A stretch of 9,660 bases of DNA from Rhodothermaceae bacterium (GCA_013003465.1 JABDIZ010000238.1:1-9660), one strand, 5' to 3'. Shown: positions 1-7,554, counted from the stretch's first letter. Numbers and translations: made by a program. The notes: generated from the sequence alone by a model not told the origin.

Positions 1-1713
1 GGCCAGCGCCGTCGCGGCTGAGATGCCGGGCACGCGCCGCTGCAGCCACATGCGGGCCTCAGGCCAGACGCCGACAGGCTCCGGCACCGAAACGCGGTCG
101 GTTGCCGACGAGCCGAAGCCGCTTTGCCAGAGCGACGTCATGAGAGCAAACGTCGACCGGTCGAGCCCTTTCGCCCGCACTTTCCCGAGGAGGGTAACGG
201 GCTCTTCGGGGCCTTCGAAGCGGTATTCCAAGAGGGCGCGGCGGCCGGGCCGATGGCGGACAACCCGGACGGACATGAGCTTCAGGCTCTCACGCTTGCC
301 TTCAGATGGGTGGATGAGGGCCCGCAGGGCAGAAGTCGCCTGGACTGGGTCGAGGGCGTGCCCCAGCGTGGGAAGCTTGGGGTCTGATGCGGCGTCCTCG
401 GGATCAAACACCGTTGCAGGGCGCTGTGCTGAGACGGAGGCGCGAGGCTGATAGAGCCGGAGGCCTTCGTCAAGGTAGGCTTCGGCTGTATCGAGGAGCG
501 CGGCGGTGCGGGCAGGCCAGTCCGGTTCGCGAAAACGGAAGGGGTGCGGCGCGAGCTGGAGGATCGCAGCTGCCGTGTGCAGCGCTACTGAGGCGTCCGG
601 TAACGGCTCGGCAACGGCCGCGTAGCCCGCCAGCAGATCTGCCCGGACGGCGTCGATGCGGCTCGGCGCGAGGCCGAAGCGGAGCCGGTCGCGTTCGAGG
701 TGGGCGAGGAACATCCCGAGATCGGCGGCAGGATCCCCGAGCATGAGGCGATCCAGGTCGAGCACGGTCGGAGTGGTAGGGCTCAGGAGCACCTGCTTCG
801 CGTAGAAGTCGCCGTGGACGAGCGCGATGGGCTCCGGCGAGGCGAGGCGGGTGCTCAAGCGGGCAGCGAGTGCCTCCGCTCGTATGGCAAGAGTCGGTGT
901 CGTCGCACCGACGGCCTCGGCGGCCGCACGCAACGATTCGCTCGGGTCGGAAGGCGCCCAGGTCGCATCCAGCGGTTGTGCGTGCAGCGTGGCGAGGGCA
1001 GCTCCAACCGGCACGACGGCGCGCGGATCGAAGCCTTCGGCGCGGATGGCGTCAGCCAGCACAGCGCCGTCAATCCAGGCGTAGGCAAGCGCCCGGTGTC
1101 GCTTCGAGCGGCCGACCACGCGCGGCGTCTGAAACGCCTCGCGCGAGCGGGCCCCCGCACGGCCCTGAATGGCCCCAGCGAATCCGCTCGGGCTGTGCAG
1201 CTTCAAGGCCACATCACCCAGGCGGGCTACGTACCGACGCTCCGGTTTGTAGCGGAGGAGCACAGGCTCGAGATCGAGCAGGTCTGGGCGTTCCGGCAGC
1301 AGTTTTTCGATCAAACCCCGCCGCGCGGCGGGATTGCCTAGGCGTCGCAGTGCCTTCAGTTTGGCGTCATTCGGAAAGAACGAGACGACGGTGGCCCAGG
1401 CCGGGAGCACGAGGTGCCCGGGGCCGAGCGGCGTAGCGGCGGTCGTGCGCGTCGTCGCTTTTGTCAGCTTGGTGGTGGCTCCGTGGCGATGGGATTTCGC
1501 ATAGGCCCAGTGTGCCGCGCCACCCATGTAGAGGCGGTAAGCCACGAGGGCGTTTTCGCCCGGCTTGTAGCGGACGTACACCGCTTCGGCCGCGTCGAGC
1601 GCGCCGACGTGTGGTCGCAGTACCTCGGCGAAGGCCTCGGCATCAAGGAGCAGCGGTAGGCCGGGGAGTGCCGGGTCGTTGCGGACGAGCAGTTGATCGG
1701 GGGCAGCGAGCAT
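1..1713 (-). CDS. APH/choline-kinase-like phosphotransferase with repeated lobes, C-terminus off window
   Basis: An open frame of 571 codons runs from ATG at 1713 to the left edge with no stop, so the C-terminus is missing. Residues 225-425 form a phosphotransferase C-lobe. HGDFYAKQ at 300-307 is the catalytic loop (catalytic base D302) and D319-L-D321 is the metal-binding DxD. The usual Asn of HxDxxxxN is Gln307, a swap that I recall from maltokinases, so it need not be inactivating. The N-lobe motif recurs three times: VRYKPGENALVAYRL near 47-61, LLRYKPERRYVARL near 152-165, and VVRHRPGRRALLEYRF near 484-499. A second kinase unit therefore seems to begin at about 455. The start lies 3 bases after the ABC gene's stop, in the same frame, with no clear ribosome site; translation is probably coupled. 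By family it would phosphorylate a sugar or other small hydroxylated group. Context suggests a modified glycoconjugate or its precursor; aminoglycoside resistance is possible but unsupported. Confidence 0.8.
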   Translation of the reverse strand, partial: MLAAPDQLLVRNDPALPGLPLLLDAEAFAEVLRPHVGALDAAEAVYVRYKPGENALVAYRLYMGGAAHWAYAKSHRHGATTKLTKATTRTTAATPLGPGHLVLPAWATVVSFFPNDAKLKALRRLGNPAARRGLIEKLLPERPDLLDLEPVLLRYKPERRYVARLGDVALKLHSPSGFAGAIQGRAGARSREAFQTPRVVGRSKRHRALAYAWIDGAVLADAIRAEGFDPRAVVPVGAALATLHAQPLDATWAPSDPSESLRAAAEAVGATTPTLAIRAEALAARLSTRLASPEPIALVHGDFYAKQVLLSPTTPTVLDLDRLMLGDPAADLGMFLAHLERDRLRFGLAPSRIDAVRADLLAGYAAVAEPLPDASVALHTAAAILQLAPHPFRFREPDWPARTAALLDTAEAYLDEGLRLYQPRASVSAQRPATVFDPEDAASDPKLPTLGHALDPVQATSALRALIHPSEGKRESLKLMSVRVVRHRPGRRALLEYRFEGPEEPVTLLGKVRAKGLDRSTFALMTSLWQSGFGSSATDRVSVPEPVGVWPEARMWLQRRVPGISAATALA

Positions 1714-1716
1714 GAC

Positions 1717-3546
1717 TCAGGCGGTTTCGAGCGAAGGGGCCTGGGCGAAGTCTGTGGATTCCAGGCGGTAGAGGCGCGCGTAGCGCCCGGCCTTGGCCAT
1801 CAACTCTGCGTGCGAACCGGCCTCGGCGATCCGCCCGTCACGCAGGTAGAGGATGAGGTCGCAGCGCTCGGCGTGGCGGAGGTCGTGGGTGACGAGGAAA
1901 GTGGTGCGCCCCTGCGCGAGCCGGTCGAGCGCGTCCACCACGGCGCGCTCGTTGTCTTCGTCCAAGCCGGTCGTGGGTTCGTCGAGGAGGAGGAGGGGAG
2001 TCTGGCGGACGGCGGCGCGCGCAATCGCGAGGCGTTGCCGTTGCCCCGCCGAGAGTGTCACGCCGCGCTCGCTGACGGTCGTGTCGTAGCCCTCTGGCAT
2101 GGCGACGATGAAGTCGTGCGCGTTGGCCAGCCGCGCGGCCCACTCGATGTCGGCCTCGGTGGCGTCTGGAGCGCCGTAAGCGATGTTGTCGCGGATGGAG
2201 GCAGCGAAGAGCAGGTTATCCTGCAAGACGACAGCCACTTGGCCGCGGAGCGAGGCCAGCGTCAGGTTGCGTACGTCATGCCCGTCAAGGCGGACGGCGC
2301 CATCGGTCACGTCGTAGAGGCGTGAGAGGAGGCTGAGCAGCGTGCTCTTGCCGTGGCCCGAGGGCCCGACGAGCGCCACGCGTTGTCCCGGTCGCACCGT
2401 AAGCGACACGTCACGGAGCACCGGCTGCTCCGGCTCATAGCCGAACGTGACCGACTCGAAGGCCACGTGTCCACGCAGTGGGGGTGCAGGCTGGGCATGA
2501 GGTGCATCCGTCACCTCGGGTTGCCGCTCGAAGAGGTCGGCCACGCGCTCGCCCGCGGCAGCGGCCTTCGCCAGGCGGCCCGTGTACTTGGCGAAGGCCT
2601 GCATCGGCTTGAACATCGCCTTGAGGTAGGAGAGAAAGACGAGGAGGTCGCCGGGCGTGAGCGTGCCGCGCAGGACGAGGAGCACGCCGTAGCCGAGGAC
2701 GAGCGCTGTCGCCAGCCCTGTCAGCGCTTGCACGAACCCTTCGAGGCGAGCCGAGAGTCGCTTCGTCTTGACGCCCTCCTTGAGGCTCTTCCTGTTGGCA
2801 CCGCCGAACGTTTCAGCAAAGCGCTCTTCCAGCGCGAGCGCCTGCACGACGCGGATGGCGTGGATGGACTCGGAGGCGGTCGAGGCCATCGCGCCCTCTC
2901 GACGGCGCTGATCGCGCGAGGCCTGATGGATACGCTTGGTGAGCCGCGTGGTGGGAAGGAGGAAGAGCGGCAGCGTGGCCAGAACGAGAAGCGCGAGTGG
3001 GACGTTGAGCGTCAGCAGCAGTGCGCCCATAAGCACGAGGATGAGCACGCTCCCGACGAGTGGCATTAGCGCCGTCACCACCACATCCTGGAGCATTCCG
3101 ATGTCGGCGATGACGCGGATCACGAGGTCGCCCGCGCGTGTGCGACTGTGGAATGAGAGCGAGAGGCATTGGAGGTGCCGGTAGAGGTCGCCCCGGACAT
3201 CGGTCAGTACGCGGTTGCCCACGAGGGCGAAGCCGACGCGGTTGAGGTAGTTCATCCACGCCCGCCCCACGGCAATCGCCACGATGGCGAGCGCCGCGAG
3301 TCCAAGGAGGGCCATGGGGCTCAGGCCGCCCAAGAAGCCTCCCGTGGCGGCATGCTCTGGGACGAGCACCTGATCGAAGATGAGCTTGAGCGGCCACGGC
3401 TCCAGCGCGCGCAGCGCTACCGAGGCGAAGAGGGCAGCGAATGCTCCGCCCAGGAGTGGGCGGTGGCGCCGCGTGTAGGGCCACACGAGCCGGAGTGTCC
3501 GGCCTAGGCCGGGCAGCGTCGCGCGGAGTGTCTTCGGGCGGCCCAT
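1717..3546 (-). CDS. ABC exporter half-transporter (MsbA-like, TMD-NBD)
   Basis: This 609-residue protein has the usual length and order of a homodimeric type IV ABC exporter: about six membrane segments in residues 30-315 (clear ones near 31-48, 78-94, 155-180, 182-198 and 271-292), then an ATPase domain from about 360. The ATPase is complete: Walker A GPSGHGKST at 394-402, Q-loop Gln442, signature LSAGQ at 498-502 (Ala for the usual first Gly), Walker B LLLLDE at 518-523 with catalytic Glu523, and switch His554. It probably flips or exports a lipid-linked or amphipathic substrate across the inner membrane using ATP. Lying directly after three glycosyltransferase genes, it is the likely exporter of their product. 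ATG 3546 is preferred because GAGG (3557-3554) sits 7 bases upstream; GTG 3549 is only 4 bases away. The ATG shares one base with the preceding gene's stop (TGATG). Drug or peptide export cannot be excluded. Confidence 0.93.
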   Translation of the reverse strand: MGRPKTLRATLPGLGRTLRLVWPYTRRHRPLLGGAFAALFASVALRALEPWPLKLIFDQVLVPEHAATGGFLGGLSPMALLGLAALAIVAIAVGRAWMNYLNRVGFALVGNRVLTDVRGDLYRHLQCLSLSFHSRTRAGDLVIRVIADIGMLQDVVVTALMPLVGSVLILVLMGALLLTLNVPLALLVLATLPLFLLPTTRLTKRIHQASRDQRRREGAMASTASESIHAIRVVQALALEERFAETFGGANRKSLKEGVKTKRLSARLEGFVQALTGLATALVLGYGVLLVLRGTLTPGDLLVFLSYLKAMFKPMQAFAKYTGRLAKAAAAGERVADLFERQPEVTDAPHAQPAPPLRGHVAFESVTFGYEPEQPVLRDVSLTVRPGQRVALVGPSGHGKSTLLSLLSRLYDVTDGAVRLDGHDVRNLTLASLRGQVAVVLQDNLLFAASIRDNIAYGAPDATEADIEWAARLANAHDFIVAMPEGYDTTVSERGVTLSAGQRQRLAIARAAVRQTPLLLLDEPTTGLDEDNERAVVDALDRLAQGRTTFLVTHDLRHAERCDLILYLRDGRIAEAGSHAELMAKAGRYARLYRLESTDFAQAPSLETA

Positions 3547-4730
3547 CACGCGGCCTCACGCTGATTGTCCGGCATCGCGGCGAGCCCGACGAGCGCCAGG
3601 ACGTGCTGAAACACCGCCGTCCACGTGTGCCGCATCAGCACCGTCGCGCGGGCCGTGGTGCCGAGCCGCAGCCGCAGCAACGGATCACAGCGGAGCCGGT
3701 CGAGGGCCTCGGCCAGCGCCTTCGCGGCCCCCGCCTCCACGAGCAGGGCTGTAGCCTCGTGGTCCAGTACCTCTGCCACCTGTCCGACGCGGCTCGCGAC
3801 GATGGCGCGGCCTGCCGCCATGTATTCGAAGATCTTGAGCGGCGAGAAGTAGCAGGCCGTGGCGTCGGCGTACGGCGCGACGGCCACATTGATCGCTGCG
3901 AGCCAGCGGGGCACCTCGTTGGGAGGCACGGCCCCGGCGAACTGCACGGCATCCTGAACCCCGAGATCGTGGAGCTGCGCGGTCAACGGTTCCCGCTCGG
4001 GCCCATCGCCCACGAGGAGCAAGCGTGCCTCCGGCGCGGCACGATGCAGGCGTGCGAAGGCCTCCGCCAAGACCGATAATCCATGCCATGGCTTGAGGCT
4101 TCCGACGAACCCGATCACAAACGTCCCATCGGATGCAGTCCATGCTGGATCGAGACCGGGACGAACGCGGTCGGCGTCCACGCCGTTCGGCACGACGTGG
4201 ATGCGCCCGCGTGCTTCGGCGAAGCCGTCGAGCCAGTCGGCGACGCCTTCCGAGACGGCAATCAGGGCATCGGCCGCGGCAAACGCGCGGCGTGAGGCGG
4301 CCGTGGCGCCGTCTACATCCACGAGATGCCGGTGCTGCGCCTGTTCATCAATCAGCGGCGCATTGACTTCCAACACCGTCGGGAGGCCCGCCGCGCGTCC
4401 ATGCTCCATCGCGGCGAAGCTCCACAGCGCATACCGCTCATAGATCAGGTCGAACGGCTCGTGCTCGGGGAGATGCGCTGCGAGCGCGGTGTTGGCCGAA
4501 AGAGTGGCCCGCTCGCGCACGTCCGGCGCGGCCTCCGGGAGGCAAGGCAGCGCGTGGACCGGAACGTGCGCGAGGTCGGCGGGTGGTGGGCCGCCGAGGC
4601 GGGCCGTAAAGAGGGCCGGGCGGAGGCCGTGCCGGGCGAGGGCACGTAGGCCTTCCTGCACGTGAACGGAGCAGCCCTTGACGCCAAAGGCCGGGACGCC
4701 GGGGTCCATGCTGACATACGCAACGCGCAT
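3546..4730 (-). CDS. GT4-type glycosyltransferase (GT-B fold)
   Basis: The 394-residue product has the length and layout of family 4 glycosyltransferases. The N-terminal acceptor domain starts MRVAYVS with a Gly-rich turn (PAFGVKGCSVHV, 13-24). The linker VVPNGVDADRVRP (179-191) marks the domain boundary, GFVGSLKPWHG (207-217) opens the nucleotide-sugar domain, and VGDGPERE (240-247) is a standard core segment. The donor loop reads YFSPLKIFEYMAAG (294-307). It keeps the second Glu of the EX7E motif (Glu302) but has Tyr294 where the first would be, a pattern common in the subgroup with SPxK before FEYM. It should move a sugar from a nucleotide-sugar donor with retention, in the cytoplasm or at the inner membrane face; donor and acceptor are unknown. 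It overlaps the preceding gene's stop by one base (TGATG). GTG 4733 is an alternative start. Codons read upstream of 4733 in this frame lie inside the next transferase gene and are not used. Confidence 0.9.
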   Translation of the reverse strand: MRVAYVSMDPGVPAFGVKGCSVHVQEGLRALARHGLRPALFTARLGGPPPADLAHVPVHALPCLPEAAPDVRERATLSANTALAAHLPEHEPFDLIYERYALWSFAAMEHGRAAGLPTVLEVNAPLIDEQAQHRHLVDVDGATAASRRAFAAADALIAVSEGVADWLDGFAEARGRIHVVPNGVDADRVRPGLDPAWTASDGTFVIGFVGSLKPWHGLSVLAEAFARLHRAAPEARLLLVGDGPEREPLTAQLHDLGVQDAVQFAGAVPPNEVPRWLAAINVAVAPYADATACYFSPLKIFEYMAAGRAIVASRVGQVAEVLDHEATALLVEAGAAKALAEALDRLRCDPLLRLRLGTTARATVLMRHTWTAVFQHVLALVGLAAMPDNQREAA

Positions 4731-5980
4731 CACGCAGTCACCTCCAGAGTCGGTTGAAATGGTGGGCGGTTGTCTGCATGAGCGCAGGCAGCGAAGAGTG
4801 CCCGCTGCCTCGCCGCATTGCGGTGGATGTCGAACTCGGCTTCGATTACCAAGCGGGCGTTGGCAGCCAGGCGCGCGCGCAAGGGCGCGTCGGCCAGCAG
4901 GCGGGCGAGGCCTTTGGCCAATGCAGGGGCGTCGTGCTGCGGGACCGTCAGGCCCGTCTCGCCATCGCGGAGGATTTCGGGAATGCCCGTCACGTCCGTG
5001 GAGACGCAGGGGGTGCCGAGCGCCATCGCTTCGAGGAGCACGGTGGGGAGCCCGTCGCGGTTGCCGTCGCGGCCGACGACGCACGGCGCGGCAAAGACGG
5101 CGGCTTCGGCTACGGCGTCGATCACCTCGGCCTGGGGGCGTGGCCCTTCGAGCAGCACCACATCGCCCACGCCCAAGTGCTGGATCTGCGCACGAAGCCC
5201 CTCCTCCTGATCGCCGGAGCCGATGACGGTGCAGGTGAAGCGCACGCCGTTGGCTTTCAGGCGCGCACAAGCGTCCACCAACACATCGAAGCCCTTCTTC
5301 TCCACGAGACGCCCCACCGCGACGATGTTGGGTGGGCGATCAGAGGATTCGTGGAACAGAAAGCGGCCGAGGTCGAGGCCGTTGTAGAGGCGATGGACGC
5401 CGGTCGCGGCAGCTCCGTATTCAGCCTGGAGAAATGCCTGGTTGTAGTCGCTGACGGTAATGACGGCGTCGGCGTCAGCAAGCTTGCGGGCGAGATCGGC
5501 AGGGACGACACTCTCGTGGAAGATGTCCTTTGCGTGGGCGGTGAAGCTCCACGGCACGCAAGCAAAGCGGGCGGCGAGCCGCGCCACGCTCGCCGCCGAT
5601 GTAGCGAAATGGGCGTGCAGATGATCGAGGTGGTGCGCGCGGATGGCCTGAGCAAGACGGATGGCCTGGTAGACGGTCGTGGCCTCCTCGCCCGCGGCCG
5701 CGGCAAGGGCATCACCTGTGCCGGGGAGCGTGGCCTGGGCGGCGTCTATCGCACGCCAGAAATCCGCCGCCTTGCCGGAATCAAGGAGGTAGTGGACGGG
5801 GGCGCGGACGCGGGCGAGGAGCTCCTGAAAGTGCGTGTCCACCGGCGGGCGGAGCGCGAAGATGGTCACGTCGGTTCCGGCGGCCTCGTGCGCGAGGATC
5901 TCGTTGACGATGAACGTCTCGGAGTAGCGCGGGTAGCGCTTGACGACGTAGCCAATGCGGGCAGAATCAGGCGGTCGCAT
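4730..5980 (-). CDS. GT4 glycosyltransferase, WcaL/colanic-acid type
   Basis: The 416-residue product starts with IGYVVKRYPRYSETFIVNEI (9-28), characteristic of the WcaL-like branch of GT4 enzymes that build exopolysaccharide and O-antigen-like chains. Further landmarks are HLHAHFATSAASVARLA (120-136), FTAHAKDIFHE (146-156), the linker LYNGLDLGRF (198-207), the donor domain start AVGRLVEKKGFDVLVDA (221-237) and VIGSGDQEE (252-260). The acidic motif DGLPTVLLEAMALG (309-322) gives Asp309 and Glu317 with the EX7E spacing, the first acidic residue being Asp. It should be a cytoplasmic or membrane-associated retaining sugar transferase; its sugar is not readable. The first 14 bases overlap the upstream gene's end. 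No purine-rich ribosome site precedes ATG 5980 (the upstream bases are pyrimidine-rich), so translation probably depends on ribosomes finishing the upstream gene. No better in-frame start lies before the conserved KRYPRYSETF. Confidence 0.93.
   Translation of the reverse strand: MRPPDSARIGYVVKRYPRYSETFIVNEILAHEAAGTDVTIFALRPPVDTHFQELLARVRAPVHYLLDSGKAADFWRAIDAAQATLPGTGDALAAAAGEEATTVYQAIRLAQAIRAHHLDHLHAHFATSAASVARLAARFACVPWSFTAHAKDIFHESVVPADLARKLADADAVITVSDYNQAFLQAEYGAAATGVHRLYNGLDLGRFLFHESSDRPPNIVAVGRLVEKKGFDVLVDACARLKANGVRFTCTVIGSGDQEEGLRAQIQHLGVGDVVLLEGPRPQAEVIDAVAEAAVFAAPCVVGRDGNRDGLPTVLLEAMALGTPCVSTDVTGIPEILRDGETGLTVPQHDAPALAKGLARLLADAPLRARLAANARLVIEAEFDIHRNAARQRALFAACAHADNRPPFQPTLEVTA
4741..4745 (-). 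promoter_or_regulatory. Ribosome binding site of the second GT4 gene
   Basis: GGAGG on the minus strand lies 7 bases before GTG 4733 and 10 bases before ATG 4730, inside the 3' end of the upstream transferase gene. It is the strongest Shine-Dalgarno site in the minus-strand operon. It leaves the exact start open: GTG would give a 4-base overlap with the upstream gene, ATG a 1-base overlap. Confidence 0.6.
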
Positions 5981-7205
5981 GAGGAAACAGGGGCAGGGTG
6001 CGGCGAGGCCAAGCGCACGTGTTCGGAAGCAGATCGGTCATGAGGTCGATGACACGCCGTAGGCCTCCGAAGTCGAGGCACGTGCGTGCATCGCGGACCG
6101 GAGGGTGATCGCTTTGCAGCCACGCGCTGAGTGCCTCGGGCGTCGCATCGGACGGAGCAAGCCAGTCGAGGAGGCCGAGGGCGCCGAGTCGCTCGGCGCG
6201 GATGCGCTGCTCGCGGCGTGGCTGCTCGCGCGGGACAATCAGAGCGTGCTTGCCGAGGGCGAGCAGTTCTAGAATCGTGTTGTAGCCGCCCATCGCCACG
6301 ACGCAGTCGGCCTGTTGGTAGAGGGCACCCGGGGCGGTCGAAAAGCGCGCGATGCGGAGATCGGGCCGGGTGGCGGCCTGCTGATCTAGCGCGGCGCGCG
6401 CCTCTGGCTTCATGAACGGACCGGTCAGGATCAGGCCCATTGCCTCCGAAGCCCACGAGGCCGAGGCGAACGCACGGGCCACGGCATCGCCGTCTTGCCC
6501 GCCCCCGACCGCGCACAGCACGAGGTTGTCTGTGGGGGCCACCGCATCAAGGAGCGGGGCCGGGTCGTCGAGAGGAAAGAGAGGCTCGGCTGTTGGATCG
6601 AGGTAGCCGGTGTAGGTCAGCTTGGCACGGACAGCATGGGGGAAGGCGTATTCGTCGGCCGCGGCGAAGACGGTCGGGTCGCCATAGACCCAGACGGCAT
6701 CGAAGAAGTCGTCAAGCGCGCCGAGGGTGCGGCGGCGTTTCCATTCGTGCGCGACTGTTTCCGGTGCATCAAGTACATCGCGCAGGCCAAGCACACAGCG
6801 CGTAGCGGTCGCTTGTAGAGCAATGAGGGCATCGTCGAGTTCACCCATTGCGCCGCGTGGCACGTTGTCCACTACAAAGACATCGGGCTCGAAGGTCTCC
6901 AACGCCGAGCGGATGATGCCGGAGCGGAGGGCGATCAATTCGTTCAGGTCCACGCTGAGGCTACGGGCGCGGTAGTGGCCGTCATCCTCCTTGTAGAGCG
7001 CGGGCAGCGAGAGCATGTCTACGCCCGGCGGGATCGGGAAGGCACTCGACTCGCGGGCGCCGGTGAGCATGAGCACGTCGGCACAGAGCGGGGCGGCGGC
7101 CAGGGCCTGGGCAATCCGGAGATTGCGCCGTGTGTGGCCGAGTCCGCACGTGTCGTGCGAGTACAGGGCAATGCGTGGGCGACGCAGGCGTGGGAGGGAG
7201 CCCAT
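5967..7205 (-). CDS. MurG-like GT-B glycosyltransferase (COG4671 type)
   Basis: From ATG 7205 the product has 412 residues. RIALYSHDTCGLGHTRRNLR (11-30) is the Gly-rich N-terminal loop of predicted glycosyltransferases of the COG4671 group, distant relatives of MurG. CAVGGGQDGD (231-240) opens the second Rossmann domain. ADCVVAMGGYNTILELLALG (299-318), followed by KHALIVPREQPRREQRIRAE (319-338), forms the nucleotide-sugar site, with the GG-x-NT-x3-E pattern of GT28-like enzymes. It probably transfers a sugar to a lipid or small-molecule acceptor at the cytoplasmic face. It is first in the minus-strand run, so it may start the glycosylation. The start is uncertain: ATG 7205 lies ten residues before the conserved strand, but the frame stays open to ATG 7277, ATG 7298 and GTG 7391, and none has a good ribosome site. 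Base composition at codon positions from 7206 to 7298 is only weakly coding-like. Confidence 0.85.
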   Translation of the reverse strand: MGSLPRLRRPRIALYSHDTCGLGHTRRNLRIAQALAAAPLCADVLMLTGARESSAFPIPPGVDMLSLPALYKEDDGHYRARSLSVDLNELIALRSGIIRSALETFEPDVFVVDNVPRGAMGELDDALIALQATATRCVLGLRDVLDAPETVAHEWKRRRTLGALDDFFDAVWVYGDPTVFAAADEYAFPHAVRAKLTYTGYLDPTAEPLFPLDDPAPLLDAVAPTDNLVLCAVGGGQDGDAVARAFASASWASEAMGLILTGPFMKPEARAALDQQAATRPDLRIARFSTAPGALYQQADCVVAMGGYNTILELLALGKHALIVPREQPRREQRIRAERLGALGLLDWLAPSDATPEALSAWLQSDHPPVRDARTCLDFGGLRRVIDLMTDLLPNTCAWPRRTLPLFPHATA

Positions 7206-7296
7206 GAGAGCACGGTCTAGGGTGGCGTAAGGAGCGTAGGCGACACTCCGGGTTCCGTGACCCCAGGCGAAGGCCATGCCACGGCGCTCGTGCAGC

Positions 7297-7302
7297 ATTA
7301 AA
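7297..7302 (-). promoter_or_regulatory. Possible -10 box of the glycosyltransferase operon
   Basis: On the minus strand the hexamer is TTTAAT, five of six matches to TATAAT, in a conspicuously AT-rich patch (ACTTTTTAAT) of otherwise GC-rich DNA. At 17 bases upstream the -35 position reads CTGAAT, only three matches to TTGACA, so the call is weak. If real, transcription would start near 7290 and the usable starts would be ATG 7277 or ATG 7205, excluding ATG 7298 and GTG 7391. An alternative reading is an AT-rich translation start region for ATG 7298. Confidence 0.25.
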
Positions 7303-7386
7303 AAGTTGTTGCAACGGCCATTCAGGCTTGCTCTAGGCGATGGGCTTCTTCGCGATGCGCACCCGTTGCACAGCCCTGGCGGCGAA

Positions 7387-7401
7387 TGCACGTTTTGTGC
7401 A
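7387..7401. repeat. Inverted repeat TGCAC-N5-GTGCA
   Basis: Two perfect 5-base arms are separated by GTTTT in the divergent intergenic region, 15 bases left of the long hairpin. Its size and symmetry suit a dimeric regulator's operator, but arms this short arise easily by chance and no known consensus is matched. Confidence 0.3.
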
Positions 7402-7415
7402 CAGGCCGAAAACCA

Positions 7416-7448
7416 TGAACGCCGGTCACGTCAAGTGACCGGCGTTCA
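7416..7448. repeat. Perfect 14-bp hairpin with 5-base loop
   Basis: The arms TGAACGCCGGTCAC (7416-7429) and GTGACCGGCGTTCA (7435-7448) are exact reverse complements around the loop GTCAA. On the minus strand the stem is followed within two bases by TTTT (GGTTTTCGG), weakly terminator-like; on the plus strand no T-run follows. It lies between two divergent operons, where no known transcript needs ending. It could be a large palindromic operator, a terminator or attenuator of an unseen leftward transcript, or one copy of a dispersed repeat. The structure is certain; the role is not. Confidence 0.7.
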
Positions 7449-7531
7449 ATGCTCCCCGAGTAGGACACGGCTCTTGTAACGCATTGCACCGGATCATCAC
7501 GTACGGGCCTCCGAGGGTCGATGCGGAGAAG

Positions 7532-7548
7532 AGATCCCGATCTAGAAT
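7532..7548 (+). promoter_or_regulatory. Possible -10 box with overlapping operator-like dyad
   Basis: TAGAAT at 7543-7548 matches TATAAT at five of six positions. It shares one base with the dyad AGATC-CC-GATCT at 7532-7543. A start about 7 bases downstream would fall near 7555, exactly where the tetraloop hairpin begins, giving a leader of about 120 bases before the nitroreductase-like gene. No good -35 is seen at 16 to 18 bases upstream, so a factor acting at the dyad would be needed, or the call is wrong. Confidence 0.3.
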
Positions 7549-7554
7549 GACGGC

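Noticed and set aside
4731..5270. Upstream extension of the second GT4 gene's frame
   Set aside because: These codons lie inside the preceding transferase gene in another frame and are Arg/Pro/Ala-rich with no domain; the conserved fold begins at 4730.
4754..6043. A 429-codon open frame on the plus strand
   Set aside because: It is exactly antisense to the WcaL-like transferase, has no family features or ribosome site, and reflects high GC3 on the other strand.
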